Below are positions 57,869-64,000 of a DNA stretch of 64,000 nt, piece after piece (position 1 is the stretch's first letter; the number at the start of each line of letters is the position of its first letter). The DNA is from an uncultured Coriobacteriaceae bacterium (GTDB taxonomy: Bacteria; Actinomycetota; Coriobacteriia; Coriobacteriales; Atopobiaceae). The notes beneath the pieces are model-generated. The model was not told the DNA's origin and ran no database searches. It saw only the letters and a list, made by a program, of their open reading frames with translations. Both the position numbers and the translations under genes were made by a program. The stretch is taken from NCBI GenBank assembly GCA_902779675.1, contig CACZCK010000021.1, forward strand, positions 1-64,000, in the 5' to 3' direction.

Positions 57869-59014
57869 ATGAACATGTTCAAGGCGTTCGAAGGCCGCGT
57901 CGCCGAGGCATTCGGCGCATCCCAGCAAGGTGTCACAGCGCCCTTCTCCTTTAGGAAGCTTGCCAAGCGCGCAGCGCGCGAGATGGAGCAGGAGACCTAC
58001 GTGGTCGACGGCGTCAACACCGCGCCCGCACTGATCACCGTTCTGGTGTCGAGCGACGACGACGCCGTCATGAAGCCCTTCTACGCCGACCTGTCGCGCG
58101 AGGTCGCCGACCTCGTTGAGGCAGAGGCGGCGCGCAAGGGCTACGTCTTCGTGGGCAAGCCCCTCGCTCGCTTCATGGTCGATCCTTCGCTGCGTCGCGG
58201 GCGCTTTGCCGTGTTCGCCAACAACGTCGACGCCCTCACCCTCGAGAAACTGCGCGAGGAGGAGAAGGCCTTCCTCGCTGGCTTCGGCGCCTTTGGCGGC
58301 GCAGCCGCACCACAACCCGCCATCGTCACGCCCGTCGAAGAGCCCGCGGTGCCCGCAGCACCCACCGCTCCCGAGACGATCGACGACATGCCCGTGGCCG
58401 AGCACGCCCTGAGCGACGACTCCTCGGCCGGCCTCAGCGTCCTGCCGGCAGACTTCGTGGACGAGCACCTCAACAAGGTGAGCGCCCCCGACCCGGTGGC
58501 CGCCGAGCCCCGCTCCCTGGCCGATGCGCTGCCCGAGGTGGTGGACGTCGATGCCAACCCCATCGTGACCCCCGTGCCGGAGGTGATGGGCGCCCGCGTG
58601 CCCGAGGTGCCCGAGGTCTCGGCCGCGCCGGCCGAGATCGTGGTGCCTGGCGTCGTCGCGCCGCAAATCCCCAACGCACAGGACTCCACCGTGGGCGCCA
58701 TGCCCGTGCCGGTGGTCGAGAAGGACCCCGTCACCTGCCTGCTCATCGACCGCCAGAGCGGCCGCACCTACATCGGCACCGAGCCGGAGACCATCATCGG
58801 ACGCGAGCGCACGCAGGGCGGCATCGTGCTGCACGACCCCAACGTCTCGCGCCGTCATGCCAAGCTCACCTACGACGGTCGCACCTGGCGCATCCACGAC
58901 CTGGGCTCCACCAACGGCACCCTGGTCAACGACGTCGACATCGATTCCTGCGTGCTGCGCGACGGCGACCTCATCACGCTGGGCCTGCTGAACCTCGAGT
59001 TCAGGGAGTCGTAA
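57869..59014 (+). CDS. fhaA: FhaA-type protein (DUF3662 plus FHA domain)
   Basis: A 381-residue protein. The N-terminal DUF3662 domain (MFKAFEGRVAEAFG through FAVFANNVD, about 3-120) is characteristic of actinobacterial FhaA. An acidic, Pro/Ala-rich linker (about 140-285) leads to a C-terminal FHA domain with IIGRE, SRRHAKL and GSTNGTLVN, which binds phosphothreonine. In mycobacteria FhaA links PknB signalling to MviN and peptidoglycan synthesis. It starts one base after the kinase stop codon. Confidence 0.92.
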   Translation: MNMFKAFEGRVAEAFGASQQGVTAPFSFRKLAKRAAREMEQETYVVDGVNTAPALITVLVSSDDDAVMKPFYADLSREVADLVEAEAARKGYVFVGKPLARFMVDPSLRRGRFAVFANNVDALTLEKLREEEKAFLAGFGAFGGAAAPQPAIVTPVEEPAVPAAPTAPETIDDMPVAEHALSDDSSAGLSVLPADFVDEHLNKVSAPDPVAAEPRSLADALPEVVDVDANPIVTPVPEVMGARVPEVPEVSAAPAEIVVPGVVAPQIPNAQDSTVGAMPVPVVEKDPVTCLLIDRQSGRTYIGTEPETIIGRERTQGGIVLHDPNVSRRHAKLTYDGRTWRIHDLGSTNGTLVNDVDIDSCVLRDGDLITLGLLNLEFRES

Positions 59015-59015
59015 G

Positions 59016-59425
59016 ATGATCGACCTCGTCCTGTTTGCGGGGCGCATCCTTCTCGTCGCCCTCCTCTACGTGTTCCTGTACTCCGCCATGAAGACGGGTA
59101 TCGGACTCGTGCGCGGCCAGCGGCGCGACGCCGCCATCTGGTCGATCGACGTGGAGAAGGGCACCAAGGCACTGCGCGGCCTGCACGTCGACATCCTCGG
59201 TCCAGTGGTGGTGGGACGCTCACCGTCCTCCGACATCGTCATCAACGAGCCCTTCGTCTCGGCCACGCACGCACGCTTCACGCTGCAGGGCCCCGCGCTC
59301 GTGCTCGAGGACCTCGGCTCCACCAACGGCACCCTGGTCAACGGGCACCCCATCGGCCAGCCCGTCACCCTGCGCGACGGCGACGAAGTGCAGGTGGGTG
59401 ACGCCATCATGAGGGTGAGCCGGCG

Positions 59426-59429
<4 letters not shown>
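59016..59429 (+). CDS. fhaB: FhaB/FipA-type membrane FHA protein
   Basis: A 137-residue protein. An N-terminal membrane helix (VLFAGRILLVALLYVFLY) precedes a short linker and an FHA domain with VVGRSPSSDI, SATHARF and GSTNGTLVNG. The architecture and position match FhaB/FipA, a phosphothreonine-binding divisome protein of actinobacteria. It starts two bases from the fhaA stop, and its stop overlaps the phosphatase start (ATGA). Confidence 0.92.
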
Positions 59430-60706
<1,277 letters not shown>

Positions 60707-60707
60707 C

Positions 60708-63584
60708 ATGGCGTTCCGTGAGGGCAACACGCGTCGCAACACCGAGCTGTGGCTGCTGGTCTTGGCCGCCCTGCCGGTCACACTGATCTACGCCATGTAT
60801 GTGGTCAACATGCAGGTCGAGCTGTCGGTCTCCGCGCTCGCGGTGCCACTGGGCCTGTTTGCCGCATTCGCCGTGGCACACCTGGCCATCAGGCGCCTCG
60901 CGCCTGGGGCCGACTCCGCCATTCTGCCGCTGGTCTTCTTGTTGTCGGGCATCGGCATCGCCTTTGTTACCAGGCTCGCGCCGAGCCTGGCCGTCAACCA
61001 GGTGGTGTGGCTCTTCGTCTCGGTAGCGGCCATGGTGGCCACTCTCGCCTTTGTTCCCAGCCTCGACGAGTTGGCCGACTACAAGTTCACGCTGGGCATC
61101 GCGGGCGTGGTCCTGCTGCTTCTGCCCATGCTCTTTGGCACCGAGATCGGCGGCTCCAAGCTGTGGCTGCGCATCTGGCGCTTCACCTTCCAGCCCGGCG
61201 AGCTGGCCAAGATCTGCATCACGCTGTTCTTGGCCGCCTACCTCGCCGAGAACCGCGAGATGCTCTCGGCCTCCATGCGCCACGTCGGACCACTCGCCCT
61301 GCCGCACCCGCGCATGCTCTTTCCCATGATGGTGATGTGGGGCCTGTCGCTGCTAGTGGTCGTCTTTGAGCGCGACCTGGGCAGCGCCCTGCTGTTCTTC
61401 ACCTTCTTTGTCATCATGCTGTACGTGTGCACGGGCCGCGTGAGTTACGTCATCGTGTCGTTGGGGCTGCTCGCCGTGGGCGGCGTGCTGTGCTATGGGC
61501 TCTTCTCGCACGTGCAGACCCGCATCCAGATCTGGCTCGACCCCTTCCAGGACCCGTCCAACAAGGGCCTGCAGATCGTGCAGTCGCTCTATTCGCTCGC
61601 CGACGGCGGGCTGGTAGGCACCGGCATCGGCAAGGGCATGCCGCGCCTGATCCCGGTAGTCGAGTCGGACTTCATCTTCTCCGCCATCGGCGAGGAGATG
61701 GGGTTGCTCGGCGCGTCCGGCGTGCTCATTGCCTACATGCTGCTGGCCGTGCGCGGCCTCACCACCGCCGCCCGCGCCAAGTCCGACGTCTCGTCGTTCA
61801 CCGCCGTGGGCCTCACCGCCGCCATCACCGTGCAGGCCTTCCTCATCGTGGGCGGCGTCACCAGGCTGCTGCCCCTCACGGGTGTGACCCTACCCTTTAT
61901 GAGCCAGGGAGGCAGCTCGCTTCTGGCCAGCTTCATCATCGTGGGCCTGCTGCTGCGCGCCGGCGACGAGGGCACGGGCCACGAATCGCTCATGGAGATG
62001 GCCCCTGCCGCCATCATCGGCCCCTCCACCACCGCTGCGCCGCCTTCCGACGGCTCGCGCGTCTCCAAGGTACTGCACGGGGCCCACGTGCGCGGGCGCT
62101 ATGGCATGCTCACCCCCGAGTCGGGCATCTTGGGCCGCGTGGCGCTGGGCAACCGCCTCACCGCGCTGGTCACCACCTTCACCATCATGTTTGCCGTACT
62201 CATCGCCAATCTCACCTACATCCAGGTGGTCAAGGCCGAGGAGTACCAGAGCATGCCTAACAACAACCACACGATCGCCCGCAGCGCCCATGTGCAGCGC
62301 GGCGCCATCATCACCCACGATGGCGTGACGCTGGCCGAATCGGTCCTGCAGGACGACGGCACCTACGCGCGCACCTACCCGCAGGGATCGCTTGCTGCCC
62401 ACACCGTGGGCTACGTGTCGGCGCAGTTCGGCACGAGCGGTGTGGAGCGCACCATGAACGAGCGCCTCACTGGCCGGGCAGACTACTCCAGTTGGAACAG
62501 CGCGCTGTACTCCATGGCTGGCGTCAAGATGCCTGGCTCGTCGGTGGTGCTCACCATCGACTCGCAGATGCAGATGGCCTGCGAGGCAGCTCTCAACGGA
62601 CTCACGGGCGCCGTCGTGGTGCTCGACCCGTCCACGGGAGCCGTACTGGCCAAGGCCTCGTCGCCCACCTACTCCAACGACCAGATTGCCGATATCATTC
62701 AGTCGTCCGAGAGCAGCAGCTCGCTGCTCGACCGCACGGTGTCGGCGCGCTACACGCCCGGCTCCACCTTCAAGGTGCTCACCCTGGCCGCGGCCCTCGA
62801 TGCAGGCACGACCTCGCTCGACGCCACCTACCAGGCACCCGGCACCATGAGCATCGGCAACGCCGACGTCGTCAACTTTGGCGGCGAGGACTTTGGGTCG
62901 CTGACCCTGCAGGAGGCGCTCAACCACTCCGCCAACACCGTCTTTGGCCAGGTGGGCACCAAGCTCGGTGCCTCGGCGCTGGTTAACTACGCGCGTGCCT
63001 TTGGCTACGGCTCCGACGGCGTGGGCCAGGACTTTACCACCGTGGCGTCGCTCATGCCCGACCCGGCCGAGATGACCGAGTGGGAGCTCGCTTGGGCGGC
63101 CTGTGGCCAGCCCGTGGGCGAGCACGCCTCGCCGGCCGGCCCGCAGACCACCGTGATGCAGAACGCGATCATGGTGGCGGCCATCGCCAACGGCGGCATT
63201 GCCATGAACCCCTACGTCGTGGACCACATCCTCTCGCCCGAGGGCGCGACGGTGTCTACCGCGCAGCCGCGCGCCATCGGCCAGCCTGTCTCCGGCAAGA
63301 CCGCCGAGCAGGTCAAAGAGGCCATGGTGCAGGTGGTGGAAAGCGGTACGGGCATGGCCGCCCAGATCGACGGCGTACGTGTGGCCGGCAAGACCGGCAC
63401 AGCCGAAACCAGCTCGAGCACGGCCAACTCGCTGTTCGTGGGGTTCGCCCCCTACGACCAGCCCACGCTGGCCATCTCGATCTGCATCGAAGGATCAGAG
63501 AACACCGAGGTAAACGGCGTGGCCACACGCCTTGCCGGACAAATTCTGGCAACCTGCCTCAACATTCAGGCATGGGGAGCGTAA
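60708..63584 (+). CDS. Fused SEDS glycosyltransferase (RodA/FtsW) and class B penicillin-binding protein
   Basis: A 958-residue single polypeptide. Residues about 1-430 form the SEDS peptidoglycan polymerase with about 10 helices, including [21 protein letters not shown] and the [17 protein letters not shown] motif. A cytosolic linker follows, then a new membrane helix (about 484-508, [20 protein letters not shown]). The transpeptidase comes last, with SxxK Ser686 (GSTFK), SAN Ser741 and KTG Lys895 (AGKTGTAE). In mycobacteria rodA and pbpA are separate adjacent genes at this position. The ATG at 60708 follows GGGAGG, and no frame break lies between the halves. Confidence 0.94.
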   Translation: MAFREGNTRRNTELWLLVLAALPVTLIYAMYVVNMQVELSVSALAVPLGLFAAFAVAHLAIRRLAPGADSAILPLVFLLSGIGIAFVTRLAPSLAVNQVVWLFVSVAAMVATLAFVPSLDELADYKFTLGIAGVVLLLLPMLFGTEIGGSKLWLRIWRFTFQPGELAKICITLFLAAYLAENREMLSASMRHVGPLALPHPRMLFPMMVMWGLSLLVVVFERDLGSALLFFTFFVIMLYVCTGRVSYVIVSLGLLAVGGVLCYGLFSHVQTRIQIWLDPFQDPSNKGLQIVQSLYSLADGGLVGTGIGKGMPRLIPVVESDFIFSAIGEEMGLLGASGVLIAYMLLAVRGLTTAARAKSDVSSFTAVGLTAAITVQAFLIVGGVTRLLPLTGVTLPFMSQGGSSLLASFIIVGLLLRAGDEGTGHESLMEMAPAAIIGPSTTAAPPSDGSRVSKVLHGAHVRGRYGMLTPESGILGRVALGNRLTALVTTFTIMFAVLIANLTYIQVVKAEEYQSMPNNNHTIARSAHVQRGAIITHDGVTLAESVLQDDGTYARTYPQGSLAAHTVGYVSAQFGTSGVERTMNERLTGRADYSSWNSALYSMAGVKMPGSSVVLTIDSQMQMACEAALNGLTGAVVVLDPSTGAVLAKASSPTYSNDQIADIIQSSESSSSLLDRTVSARYTPGSTFKVLTLAAALDAGTTSLDATYQAPGTMSIGNADVVNFGGEDFGSLTLQEALNHSANTVFGQVGTKLGASALVNYARAFGYGSDGVGQDFTTVASLMPDPAEMTEWELAWAACGQPVGEHASPAGPQTTVMQNAIMVAAIANGGIAMNPYVVDHILSPEGATVSTAQPRAIGQPVSGKTAEQVKEAMVQVVESGTGMAAQIDGVRVAGKTGTAETSSSTANSLFVGFAPYDQPTLAISICIEGSENTEVNGVATRLAGQILATCLNIQAWGA

Positions 63585-63650
63585 AAGTGGCCGCTACTTG
63601 CACATATTTGAGGTACCGTGGAAAGTCCACGGCAGGGATGGGAGAGCGTG

Positions 63651-64000
63651 ATGGCAGGTAAGGTTCTTGGAGGACGTTACACGGTCCAAGACAGAATCGG
63701 CACGGGAGGCATGGCCATCGTGTACCGCGGTCTCGACGAGGTGCTCGGACGCACCGTCGCCATCAAGACCATGCTGCCGCAGTATGCCACCGATCCGTCC
63801 TTCGCGGCACGCTTCAAACAGGAGGCGCAGGCTGCTGCAGCGCTCAACAGCTCGTACATCGTGCAGGTGTACGACTGGGGCAAGGACGGCGACACCTACT
63901 ACATTGTCATGGAGTACCTGCGCGGAACCGACCTCAAGAGCGGCATCCGCAAGCACGGCGCACTCGACTGCAAGAAGGTCGCCCAGATCGGCTCGCAGAT
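63651..64000 (+). CDS. pknB: PknB-type serine/threonine protein kinase, cut by window end
   Basis: The first 116 residues of a Hanks-type kinase are visible. The glycine loop is IGTGGMAIVYRG (16-27) and the ATP-binding lysine is Lys39 in VAIK. A conserved Glu lies in RFKQEAQAAAAL and the hinge in YYIVMEYLRG. The reading frame is open to the window edge. ATG at 63651 is preceded by GGGAGAG; a GTG directly before it is a less likely start. Its place after the SEDS-PBP gene matches pknB in the actinobacterial pstP-rodA-pbpA-pknA-pknB locus, so a C-terminal membrane helix with PASTA repeats is expected beyond the window. Confidence 0.92.
   Translation, partial: MAGKVLGGRYTVQDRIGTGGMAIVYRGLDEVLGRTVAIKTMLPQYATDPSFAARFKQEAQAAAALNSSYIVQVYDWGKDGDTYYIVMEYLRGTDLKSGIRKHGALDCKKVAQIGSQ

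Overview
The window is a GC-rich bacterial chromosome segment that fits an anaerobic actinomycete of class Coriobacteriia, most likely Atopobiaceae (Olsenella or a close relative). The grounds are a 16S 5' end with the actinobacterial AGAGTTCGATCC sequence, pyruvate:ferredoxin oxidoreductase, arginine and agmatine deiminase genes, a mannose-type PTS, and an actinobacterial FHA/PknB/SEDS-PBP morphogenesis cluster. The genus is inferred from gene content, not from a database comparison.

Bases 1-18200 read almost entirely leftwards. The order on the minus strand is prfA, prmC, tsaC, glyA, upp, the complete F1Fo ATP synthase operon (atpI-B-E-F-H-A-G-D-C), murA, a DtxR/MntR-type regulator, galU, an unusual phosphomutase homologue, and then a 16S rRNA gene with its own promoter, cut by the window edge.

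Bases 18500-30500 carry accessory metabolism. Arginine deiminase (arcA) stands alone. It is followed by a Cys/His peptidase-like protein, an exported HAD phosphatase, a LysR regulator, a mannose-family PTS operon (EIIAB, EIIC, EIID, DUF956), an OPT oligopeptide transporter, a GntR/FadR regulator and a PIN toxin with a ribbon-helix-helix antitoxin.

Bases 30500-37300 form an agmatine deiminase cluster. Putrescine carbamoyltransferase, an APC antiporter, agmatine deiminase and a second APC permease lie on the minus strand, divergent from a membrane-embedded LuxR regulator resembling AguR. The carbamate kinase that would complete ATP generation lies 12 kb away (48775-49737). An intact IS3-family element (37355-38807) sits in the loop of the terminator hairpin downstream of the LuxR gene.

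Bases 39200-50000 hold a TolA-like Lys/Ala/Glu-rich membrane-anchored protein, carB without carA, the large nifJ gene, a diverged class-IV-aminotransferase-like protein and carbamate kinase. Bases 50000-56000 hold gluQ, three tRNAs (Ser-GCT, Arg-ACG, Leu-CAG), serS, a small protein with a candidate LexA box, a predicted PD-(D/E)XK nuclease fused to a DUF2075/SF1-type NTPase, and repeat-rich noncoding DNA.

Bases 56100-64000 form a rightward signalling and cell-wall cluster: a Ser/Thr kinase with a polytopic membrane tail, FhaA, FhaB, a PP2C phosphatase, one 958-residue polypeptide joining a SEDS (RodA/FtsW) glycosyltransferase to a class B penicillin-binding protein, and the start of a second kinase. 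Together they suggest a phosphorylation-controlled elongation or division machine in which the polymerase and transpeptidase are covalently tied.
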